Position numbers and translations under genes: made by a program. A stretch of DNA of 8,556 nucleotides, from NCBI GenBank assembly GCA_021413535.1, contig JAIOQF010000348.1, positions 1-8,556 on the forward strand, given 5' to 3'. Source of the stretch: Verrucomicrobiota bacterium (GTDB taxonomy: Bacteria > Verrucomicrobiota > Verrucomicrobiia > Verrucomicrobiales > Verrucomicrobiaceae). The notes below the pieces were generated by a model. It searched no databases. It had not been told where the DNA came from and saw only the letters and a program-made list of their open reading frames with translations. This document shows positions 1 to 5,286 of the stretch, in pieces (the stretch's first letter is position 1; each line of letters begins with the position of its first letter).

Positions 1-450
1 GGTGTGGTTTACAAGAAGGCAGACAAACTTCCGCTGACAAATTACGAGATTACCTTGGAAGCGATGCGAGTGGACGGCAGTGACTTCTTCTGCGGGCTGA
101 CGTTTCCTGTGGGCGGATTGAAAAATTGCGCCACGCTGGTGTGCGGCGGCTGGGGTGGCACGGTGACTGGCATCAGCAGCATCGACGGCGCGGATGCCTC
201 GGAGAATTCCACCGGTCACTTTCGGAAATGGGAGAATAAAAAATGGCACCGCATCAAACTGCAAGTCACGCCCGAGAACATCACCGTCTGGGCGAACGAT
301 GAGAAGATCATCGACATCGACATCAAAGGAAGGAAAGTCGCCCTGCGTCCCGGACCGATTGAGGAGTATGCACCGCTGTCGCTGACCACATATCAGACGA
401 GCGCGGCGATTCGGAATGTGAAGCTGACACCAATACCAGAGAAGAAGTGA
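1..450 (+). CDS. DUF1080 / 3-keto-disaccharide hydrolase-like protein, 3' part
   Basis: This is the C-terminal 149 residues of a gene that begins left of the window; the frame is open at base 1 and stops with TGA at 448-450. The visible part reads as a LamG-like beta sandwich of the DUF1080 family: a strand with LEAMRVDGSDFFCGLTFPVG, a Gly/Trp-rich turn (VCGGWGG), an SSIDGADASEN loop, the W-x-x-I strand (KKWHRIKLQVTP), and closing strands ending in AAIRNVKLTPI. These follow the pattern of verrucomicrobial and planctomycetal DUF1080 proteins, which occur alone or fused to other domains and are linked to periplasmic or outer-surface carbohydrate breakdown. The N-terminus, signal peptide and any partner domain are not visible, so substrate and activity cannot be stated. 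The gene ends six bases before the stop of the convergent PDZ gene, with no terminator hairpin between them. Confidence 0.8.
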   Translation, partial: GVVYKKADKLPLTNYEITLEAMRVDGSDFFCGLTFPVGGLKNCATLVCGGWGGTVTGISSIDGADASENSTGHFRKWENKKWHRIKLQVTPENITVWANDEKIIDIDIKGRKVALRPGPIEEYAPLSLTTYQTSAAIRNVKLTPIPEKK

Positions 451-456
451 GCGCAA

Positions 457-1503
457 TCAGATCGCGCCACCCACTGTCTTCTGCGGATCCGCTTTTTTGT
501 CCTGTTTCTTTTTTAGCGAGTCTGCGCCCGGCAACTTGATCTTGCCTTCCGCGTCTTTCACCTTGGCGCGGAATTTCTCTGGAATGGCTTCGTGGTCAGC
601 TTCGGTATTGAGCGGCCCGGAATGAATTTCCTTTCCTGACGCATCTTTCACCTTCACGGTCCGTTTGCCGTTGGAATCGTTTATTTCAACTGTGCCTTCC
701 GTGTCGGCAATTGTGACAACGCTTTGCGATTGTCCGCCGGGATAGAATGAGAACACCTGGGCCTTGGCGGATCCACTGGCTCCGTTTTTTTCCGAGGCGT
801 CATTTTGGACCTCGTTTTCCTTTTGCCGTTTTTCATTTTTTTTGCGCAGCTCTTCCATGTTTTGCTGGATGCCGGCCGAACCGCGCTTGCCAGCACCGTC
901 GCCAAAGGCCTGACCAAGGATATCCGGAAGAAGCCCTCCGGGCACACCCTCTTTGAGCATCCGATCGAGATCGTGAACCTCGATGGACATTCCGGGAACT
1001 CCATTGATGGAGAACTGCGTCTTGCTGCTTTCCGGCGCATCGTGCTCGCCGAGTATGACCGACATGTTTTGCTCTTTGCCACCACGCAGGAGAATCAGTT
1101 CGACTTTTGCGTCCTTTCCGGCGGCTTTAACAAGCACTGAGAGTTGCTCCTGCGCGCAAAGCATCTGGTCGTTGAATTTCTTCAACACATCATATTGTTT
1201 GATGCCCGCTTTATCCGCCGGGCTGCCCTTGGCGACGGCCTCGACGCTCAAGCCCATGCCCACCGGGAGATCGAGTTGGGCGCGCAATTGCCGGGACAAG
1301 GGAGCCGTGACCACACCAAGATAAGCGGTCTTGCCATTAACGCTGGCTTCCTCCTTTGTTGTGGTCTCGACCGAGACGGAGATGGGCCCAATTTTGACCT
1401 CAGTTTGATCGGAGGCGGGCTCAGCTTTTTTAATTTCTTCGGCAGAGACCGCAGCGACCGAGAAGGCGAGCGCGACGAGGATGGGATGAACGATGGGTTT
1501 CAT
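457..1503 (-). CDS. exported PDZ-domain protein with charged C-terminal tail
   Basis: The product is 348 residues. Residues 1-21 form a signal peptide (Lys2, hydrophobic core, likely cleavage after AVSA), so the protein should be periplasmic. Residues about 60-152 are one PDZ domain: YLGVV opening strand, GMGLSVEAVAKGSPADKAGIKQ with the typical G-SPA-x-x-AGI motif, then DVLKKFNDQ. There is no trypsin-like protease domain, so it is not a DegP/HtrA protease but a PDZ-only adaptor or binding protein. Residues 205-247 are highly charged and low in complexity (KKNEKRQKENE), likely disordered or coiled. Residues 262-325 hold strands of the style TVEINDSNGKRTVKVKDASGK, ending PEKFRAKVKDAEGK, a tail found with PDZ domains in other Verrucomicrobia. 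It lies 51 bases downstream of the anti-sigma-like gene and is probably the last gene of that operon. No purine ribosome binding site precedes the ATG. Ligand unknown. Confidence 0.85.
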   Translation of the reverse strand: MKPIVHPILVALAFSVAAVSAEEIKKAEPASDQTEVKIGPISVSVETTTKEEASVNGKTAYLGVVTAPLSRQLRAQLDLPVGMGLSVEAVAKGSPADKAGIKQYDVLKKFNDQMLCAQEQLSVLVKAAGKDAKVELILLRGGKEQNMSVILGEHDAPESSKTQFSINGVPGMSIEVHDLDRMLKEGVPGGLLPDILGQAFGDGAGKRGSAGIQQNMEELRKKNEKRQKENEVQNDASEKNGASGSAKAQVFSFYPGGQSQSVVTIADTEGTVEINDSNGKRTVKVKDASGKEIHSGPLNTEADHEAIPEKFRAKVKDAEGKIKLPGADSLKKKQDKKADPQKTVGGAI

Positions 1504-1554
1504 GATGTGAATAGGGTTGGAATTTCTGAGCGGGTGAAGAGAAATGACAGTTGG

Positions 1555-1983
1555 TTATCGAAGAGTCACAGGAAGGAGAATCACATCCTCGCGCGGCACT
1601 CGGACTTCGGGGCTGCCGTCAGCGGAGCGATGTCGTTCCATCACCAGTCGGCGCAGCATCCGGGCGGGTGATCCGCTATCAACCAGTTGCACGCCTTCAT
1701 CCGACCAGGCGAGAGGCTCTTCCGAAACACGAGACGCGCTGCTAGCTTGTGTAGGCGTGGCGTCCAGCGAAGGCGCGGTTGAAGTAACTGACCGCGAAAC
1801 CAAGAGCCATACGGCAAAGGCACCGCCCGCCGCCCAGAACATTCTCTCTACCAGCCAGACACCCCAAGTGCTGCGACGTTTCTTTGCATGCGGCAAGGCA
1901 GAGGCGATTCGGCATTGTAGTGAGTGTGAGGGCGAGACCGGTCTCAGTCCCCGCAGTTCGTTTTCAAATTCAGATTCGTTCAT
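1555..1983 (-). CDS. single-pass membrane protein, probable anti-sigma or sigma-associated factor
   Basis: The 142-residue product starts MNESEFENELRGLRP, a short charged helix of the type found at the N-terminus of small verrucomicrobial proteins encoded directly after ECF sigma genes. KKRR (34-37) precedes one membrane helix at about 41-62, giving cytoplasmic N-terminus and periplasmic C-terminus by the positive-inside rule. The outer part ends in a conserved-looking block, EGVQLVDSGSPARMLRRLV and VPREDVILLPV. No zinc-binding H-x3-C-x2-C motif is present, so it is not a ZAS-type anti-sigma factor; the role rests on position and topology. Its ATG lies inside the sigma gene (14-bp overlap), which implies translational coupling and a matched protein ratio, as expected for a sigma/anti-sigma pair. 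A weak AGAGAAA precedes the start. It could instead be a structural partner unrelated to sigma inhibition. Confidence 0.72.
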   Translation of the reverse strand: MNESEFENELRGLRPVSPSHSLQCRIASALPHAKKRRSTWGVWLVERMFWAAGGAFAVWLLVSRSVTSTAPSLDATPTQASSASRVSEEPLAWSDEGVQLVDSGSPARMLRRLVMERHRSADGSPEVRVPREDVILLPVTLR

Positions 1984-2533
1984 GGCTTTTCTCTGTGATG
2001 AGTTTTTTCAGATTCGCGAGCGCATAGCGATAGCGGGAAGTGATGGTATTGATGCTTTCGTCCAAGGTCGCGGCGATTTCCGCAAAACTGAGTTCGGCCC
2101 AGACGCGTAGCACAATCACTTCCCGCTGGGCTATCGGGAGTCGCTCCAGAGCGCGGCGTATTTCGCCGGTGCTTTCCTGGCGGGCCATGGAGTCGGTATC
2201 CCACCAGGCATCGTCGGCTTCCAAGGCCAATTGATCTTCCCGGCGCACACGACGGGCATTGCGTTTCAGCAGATCGAGTGCTGCACAGCGAACCGTGGTG
2301 TAAAGCAGCGGGACGTCAGACTCGGTGGCATTCGGTTTGTGCCGCCAAAATTTTACAAACCCTGCCTGCACCGCGTCCTCGGCATCAGCCCACTCCGGAA
2401 GCCACTGCCGTGCGTAGAGCAACAGTCGACTCGAGTGCTGCCGATACCAGTCACGCCAGCAACTCCCGTCGGATTCAATCATTCGTGTAGCTGTTGCTAT
2501 CATCCACAGCAAATAACGGCAGTCCCCATCCAT
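1970..2533 (-). CDS. ECF-family RNA polymerase sigma factor (sigma-70 family)
   Basis: The 187-residue product has the two-domain ECF layout. Region 2 spans about 36-98, with the core-polymerase and -10 binding block around DAEDAVQAGFVKFW (50-63) and LYTTVRCAALDLLKRNARR. Region 4 spans about 126-177, with LPIAQREVIVLRVWAELSF followed by the helix-turn-helix AEIAATLDESINTITSRYRYAL that reads the -35 element. There is no region 1.1 or 3. Three ATGs compete: 2533, 2503 (M11) and 2482 (M18). M18, giving MIESDGSCWRDWY, fits the usual ECF length best, and a TATAAT only 15 bases upstream of the first ATG would leave almost no leader for it; the longest form is listed because no ribosome binding site decides. 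The gene is first of a leftward unit with the membrane partner and the PDZ protein, and diverges from the carbamoylation cassette. Target promoters are unknown. Confidence 0.9.
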   Translation of the reverse strand: MDGDCRYLLWMIATATRMIESDGSCWRDWYRQHSSRLLLYARQWLPEWADAEDAVQAGFVKFWRHKPNATESDVPLLYTTVRCAALDLLKRNARRVRREDQLALEADDAWWDTDSMARQESTGEIRRALERLPIAQREVIVLRVWAELSFAEIAATLDESINTITSRYRYALANLKKLITEKSHERI

Positions 2534-2547
2534 TTTGTGTGTCTGGC

Positions 2548-2553
2548 ATTATA
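2548..2553 (-). promoter_or_regulatory. TATAAT -10-like hexamer upstream of the sigma gene
   Basis: On the minus strand bases 2553-2548 read TATAAT, a perfect -10 consensus. No convincing -35 is found 16-18 bases further upstream (AGGCAC at 17), so if it works it may need an activator or another sigma. Transcription would begin near 2541, only about 8 bases from the first ATG of the sigma gene, which favours the ATG at 2503 or 2482 as the real start. Confidence 0.25.
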
Positions 2554-2631
2554 TTTTTCCATTGAGCCCAGTGCCTTAGTTCAAGCAGGGTGACTTGCAT
2601 TTTAATCAATATTCCAGGTATCTGCAGCTCA

Positions 2632-2678
2632 TTCTCAAAAATGCCCTAAATATGATAATTGAACACTATTTTTGAGAA
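2632..2678. repeat. perfect 11-bp inverted repeat in the divergent promoter region
   Basis: TTCTCAAAAAT at 2632-2642 is exactly repeated in inverted form as ATTTTTGAGAA at 2668-2678, with a 25-base spacer and 36 bases between arm centres. It sits between the sigma operon and the carbamoylation cassette. Each arm contains TTGAGA reading outwards (plus strand 2672-2677, minus strand 2638-2633), one mismatch from the TTGACA -35 consensus. This suits a two-site operator or back-to-back promoters better than a terminator, because the loop is long, the stem is AT-rich and no coding end is near. The repeat is directly visible; its function is inferred. Confidence 0.6.
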
Positions 2679-2701
2679 ATCGGTTGATTTCCGGCAATAA
2701 T
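2672..2701 (+). promoter_or_regulatory. candidate promoter for the carbamoylation cassette
   Basis: TTGAGA at 2672-2677 (5 of 6 matches to the -35 consensus) is followed after 18 bases by AATAAT at 2696-2701 (5 of 6 matches to -10). The -35 lies inside the right arm of the inverted repeat, so a protein bound there would block or recruit polymerase. Transcription would start near 2708, leaving a leader of about 74 bases before the ATG at 2782. A TATAAT at 2711-2716 is an alternative -10, but its nearest -35-like TTGATT (2684-2689) is 21 bases away. AT-rich DNA yields such matches by chance. Confidence 0.3.
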
Positions 2702-2781
2702 TCTATTTATTATAATTAATTGAATTGCCACGTTCACCGACATTAATGCACAGATTCATAAATTTCCGCCATCATTATACT

Positions 2782-4599
2782 ATGCTCATTCTCGGCATCT
2801 CAGCTTTCTACCACGACTCCGCAGCCTGTCTCATTGAGGACGGTCAAGTTATCGCTGCTGCGCAAGAGGAGCGTTTCACGCGCAAGCGTCATGATGCGGC
2901 CTTCCCAAAACGGGCGGTGGAATATTGCCTGAAGCAAGGCGGCATTCAGGCGGAGCAGCTCGGCTCCATTGCGTTTTACGACAAGCCCTTGCTCAAATTC
3001 GACCGCATCCTCGAGACTCATCTGGCCTTCGCGCCTCGTGGTCTGCGCGCTTACATGATGGCGGTGCCGGTCTGGATCGCGGAGAAGCTCTGGATGCCAA
3101 CAGTGATCTCGCGCGAGGTTGCGGCCAACAAACCGATCCTCTTTGCCGAGCACCACGAGTCCCACGCGGCTTCAGCATTTTTTCCAAGCCCGTTTGATTC
3201 CGCAGCGGTGCTCACGGTGGATGGTGTCGGCGAGTGGGCCACATCTTCCTATGGCGTGGGTCGTGGCAATAAGGTCGAGATTCTTCAAGAGACACACTTT
3301 CCGCATTCACTTGGTTTGCTCTACTCGGCGTTCACATACTTCACTGGCTTCAAGGTGAACTCCGGCGAATACAAGGTCATGGGTCTCGCGCCCTACGGCG
3401 AACCGCGTTACGCCCAGACGATACTCGATCACCTGATTGACTTGAAAGAGGACGGTTCCTTCGCGGTGAATCTTGAATACTTCGATTATTGCGCCGGGCT
3501 GCGCATGACGAGCGACAAGATGAACGCTCTCTTCGGCGGGCCGCCGCGAAAAGCGGAGTCCGCGCTCACGCAACGCGAAATGGATCTCGCGCGTTCGGTG
3601 CAGGAAGTCACCGAGGAAATTATTCTGCGCATGGCGCGGCATGTCCGTAAAACAACAGGTGAGCGCAACCTCTGCCTGGCCGGTGGTGTCGCGCTCAATT
3701 GCGTCGCCAACGGCAAGCTGCTCCGCTCGGGCATCTTTGACGACATCTACATCCAGCCTGCGGCCGGTGATGCCGGCGGTGCGCTGGGTGCGGCGCTGGC
3801 GGTTTATCATCATCATCATGATAAACCACGTCCGGCACGAAAGGGCGACTGGCAGCGTGGAAGTTATCTCGGTCCGGAATACAGTGACGCGGCGGTCGCG
3901 AGAATTTTGCAAGCTAAGAACGCAACGTCGGTGCTGCATACTGATGACGATTCTCTCTGTGCCGAAGTCTCCCGTTTGCTTGCGCAAGACAAAGTCGTCG
4001 GCTGGTTCCAGGGACGCATGGAATTCGGCCCGCGCGCGCTCGGCGCTCGCAGCATCATTGGCGACGGGCGCTCGCCGGAGATGCAAAAAAAGATGAACCT
4101 CAAAATAAAATACCGTGAAAGTTTCCGTCCCTTCGCTCCAGCGGTGCTCGCCGAGAAAGTCAGCGAGTGGTTCGATATCGACCGCCCCAGTCCCTACATG
4201 CTGTTGGTGGCCGATGTTAAAAAGGAGAAGCAGCGCACGATGAACGAGGACGAGCAAAAGCTCTGGGGTATCGAAAAGCTTAACGTCCCGCGTTCCGAGA
4301 TTCCGGCCGTGACGCATGTGGATTACTCGGCGCGACTCCAGACCGTGCATCAGGAGACCAATCCGATGTTCCATAAACTGTTGACTCACTTCGACCAGCG
4401 CACCGGCTGTCCAGTTCTCGTGAATACCTCATTCAACGTCCGTGGCGAACCGATCGTGGAATCTCCCGAACAGGCTTACATCTGCTTCATGCGCACAGAG
4501 ATGGATGTTCTGGTGCTCGGTCATCACGTTTTGCTGAAGGAAGATCAGCCCGCCTGGCAGGGTGACGACAATTGGAAAAGCGAGTTCGCTCTCGACTAG
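2782..4599 (+). CDS. NodU/CmcH/TobZ-family O-carbamoyltransferase (SxtI-like)
   Basis: The 605-residue product transfers a carbamoyl group from carbamoyl phosphate, via carbamoyl-AMP, to a hydroxyl of an unknown acceptor; it has no signal peptide and should be cytoplasmic. Residues 1-345 form the Kae1/ASKHA-like N-terminal domain: ILGISAFYHDSAA at the start, the metal-site motif HHESHAASAF (124-133), VDGVGEW (146-152), SGEYKVMGLAPYG (194-206), CLAGGVALNCVAN (298-310) and PAAGDAGGALGAA (326-338). From about 360 the C-terminal domain carries GRMEFGPRALGARSIIGD (411-428), KYRESFRPFAP (443-453) and LVNTSFNVRGEPIVESP (546-562). All expected motifs are intact and the length is normal. A TTG-initiated extension to 2725 was rejected, because homologues begin at MLILGISAFYHDSAA. 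First gene of the cassette, 45 bases before the SxtJ-like gene, as sxtI stands before sxtJ in saxitoxin clusters. The acceptor is not deducible. Confidence 0.95.
   Translation: MLILGISAFYHDSAACLIEDGQVIAAAQEERFTRKRHDAAFPKRAVEYCLKQGGIQAEQLGSIAFYDKPLLKFDRILETHLAFAPRGLRAYMMAVPVWIAEKLWMPTVISREVAANKPILFAEHHESHAASAFFPSPFDSAAVLTVDGVGEWATSSYGVGRGNKVEILQETHFPHSLGLLYSAFTYFTGFKVNSGEYKVMGLAPYGEPRYAQTILDHLIDLKEDGSFAVNLEYFDYCAGLRMTSDKMNALFGGPPRKAESALTQREMDLARSVQEVTEEIILRMARHVRKTTGERNLCLAGGVALNCVANGKLLRSGIFDDIYIQPAAGDAGGALGAALAVYHHHHDKPRPARKGDWQRGSYLGPEYSDAAVARILQAKNATSVLHTDDDSLCAEVSRLLAQDKVVGWFQGRMEFGPRALGARSIIGDGRSPEMQKKMNLKIKYRESFRPFAPAVLAEKVSEWFDIDRPSPYMLLVADVKKEKQRTMNEDEQKLWGIEKLNVPRSEIPAVTHVDYSARLQTVHQETNPMFHKLLTHFDQRTGCPVLVNTSFNVRGEPIVESPEQAYICFMRTEMDVLVLGHHVLLKEDQPAWQGDDNWKSEFALD
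3801..3827. repeat. 10-bp perfect inverted repeat inside the carbamoyltransferase gene
   Basis: GGTTTATCAT (3801-3810), a 7-base spacer and ATGATAAACC (3818-3827) form a perfect hairpin. It encodes VYHHHHDKP (residues 341-349) at the linker between the two enzyme domains; four consecutive CAT codons supply the loop and part of the arms. It could slow translation between domains or be a by-product of the CAT repeat. Confidence 0.6.
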
Positions 4600-4644
4600 T
4601 TCTCCCATTCATTATTCATCATTAATAACTCATCATTTTTCCCC

Positions 4645-5076
4645 ATGGGCCTTGTTCTCGACGTTAAACATGAAGTGGCGCATCTCGATGTGTCAGAAAA
4701 ATCCCTGCGCAAGTTCGGCCTCATGGTTGGCGGCGTTTTTCTGCTGCTGGCGCTCATTGCCCTGCGGAAGAAATGGGATCCCAGTCTGCTGTTGTCCTTC
4801 CTGGCCGCAGGCTCCGCGCTGGCACTCTTGGGTGCCGCGTTGCCTACTTTGCTGAGAGTTGTTTACCGAGTCTGGATGGGGCTGAGTCTTTGCATCGGCT
4901 GGTGCATGTCGCGCATATTGCTGACCATCTTGTTTTGTCTGGCCATCGTGCCCATCGCCCTGCTCGGCCGGGTTCTCCATCTTCCCTTCATGAAAATCCG
5001 CCAGGCTCCCAAACGGGACAGCTACTGGGAAGATCACAAGCCCCGCAGCGCCAAACACTTTGAAGAAATGTTCTGA
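4645..5076 (+). CDS. SxtJ-family membrane protein
   Basis: The 143-residue product has a short cytoplasmic-looking N-terminus (MGLVLDVKHEVAHLDVSEKSLRKFG), then hydrophobic segments at about 25-40, 46-68, 72-88 and 90-110, and a charged tail ending SYWEDHKPRSAKHFEEMF. The layout, the S-Y-W motif near the C-terminus and the place directly after a NodU/SxtI-type carbamoyltransferase identify the SxtJ family, named from the saxitoxin cluster and of unknown biochemical role. A plausible job is a membrane platform for the soluble carbamoyltransferase or for a lipid-linked acceptor; this is inferred from co-occurrence. The ATG at 4645 follows a pyrimidine-rich leader ending TTTTTCCCC with no Shine-Dalgarno sequence, so initiation probably depends on coupling or an unstructured leader. 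The next gene begins 46 bases downstream. Confidence 0.85.
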   Translation: MGLVLDVKHEVAHLDVSEKSLRKFGLMVGGVFLLLALIALRKKWDPSLLLSFLAAGSALALLGAALPTLLRVVYRVWMGLSLCIGWCMSRILLTILFCLAIVPIALLGRVLHLPFMKIRQAPKRDSYWEDHKPRSAKHFEEMF

Positions 5077-5122
5077 TTAAGTTCACCAACGCCTAACTCC
5101 CAACTCCTATCTCCAAATCCCC

Positions 5123-5281
5123 ATGACTAAATCCGCCATCGTCCGCCAGTTCTTCACCTTTCTCACTCGCAATGGAAAATGGTGGCTTATGCCCATCGTG
5201 CTTCTCTTGCTGGTCCTTGGCATGTTGCTGGTCGTCGCCAAAGGATCGGCGCTGGCGCCCTTCATCTACACTTTGTTCTGA
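5123..5281 (+). CDS. DUF5989 / SxtK-like small membrane protein (52 aa)
   Basis: A 52-codon gene that automated length cut-offs easily miss. The product begins MTKSAIVRQFFTFLTRNGKW, has one strong membrane helix at about 22-39 (PIVLLLLVLGMLLVVAKG) preceded by WW, and ends SALAPFIYTLF. The W-W-x-x-P-hydrophobic core and the terminal SALAPFIYTLF are hallmarks of the DUF5989 family of about 50-residue proteins, nearly always encoded next to SxtJ-like and carbamoyltransferase genes; it corresponds in position and size to sxtK. Basic residues before the helix predict an inside N-terminus. A small subunit stabilising the SxtJ-like protein or docking the enzyme is a reasonable guess, with no biochemical basis known to me. 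The ATG follows a CCCC-ending pyrimidine leader like that of the preceding gene. Its TGA lies five bases before the next ATG. Confidence 0.88.
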   Translation: MTKSAIVRQFFTFLTRNGKWWLMPIVLLLLVLGMLLVVAKGSALAPFIYTLF

Positions 5282-5286
5282 TTCCG

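Noticed and set aside
805..1671. Plus-strand open frames opposite the PDZ and anti-sigma-like genes
   Set aside because: These are shadows of the leftward genes, which carry a signal peptide, PDZ motif and membrane helix.
2725..2781. TTG-initiated 19-residue N-terminal extension of the carbamoyltransferase
   Set aside because: The family begins at MLILGISAFYHDSAA; the extension lies in AT-rich promoter DNA and has no ribosome binding site.
3807..3818. His4 run in the carbamoyltransferase as a metal site
   Set aside because: The catalytic metal site of the family is at HHESHAASAF (residues 124-133) and a distant Asp; the run lies in the linker.
3307..4389. 360-residue open frame on the minus strand
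   Set aside because: It is fully antisense to the well-supported carbamoyltransferase gene; its length follows from GC-rich codon bias and it shows no family motif.
5179..5286. GTG-initiated 36-residue extension of the SGNH hydrolase
   Set aside because: It overlaps the 52-residue DUF5989-like gene in another frame and its His/Arg-rich sequence resembles out-of-frame translation.
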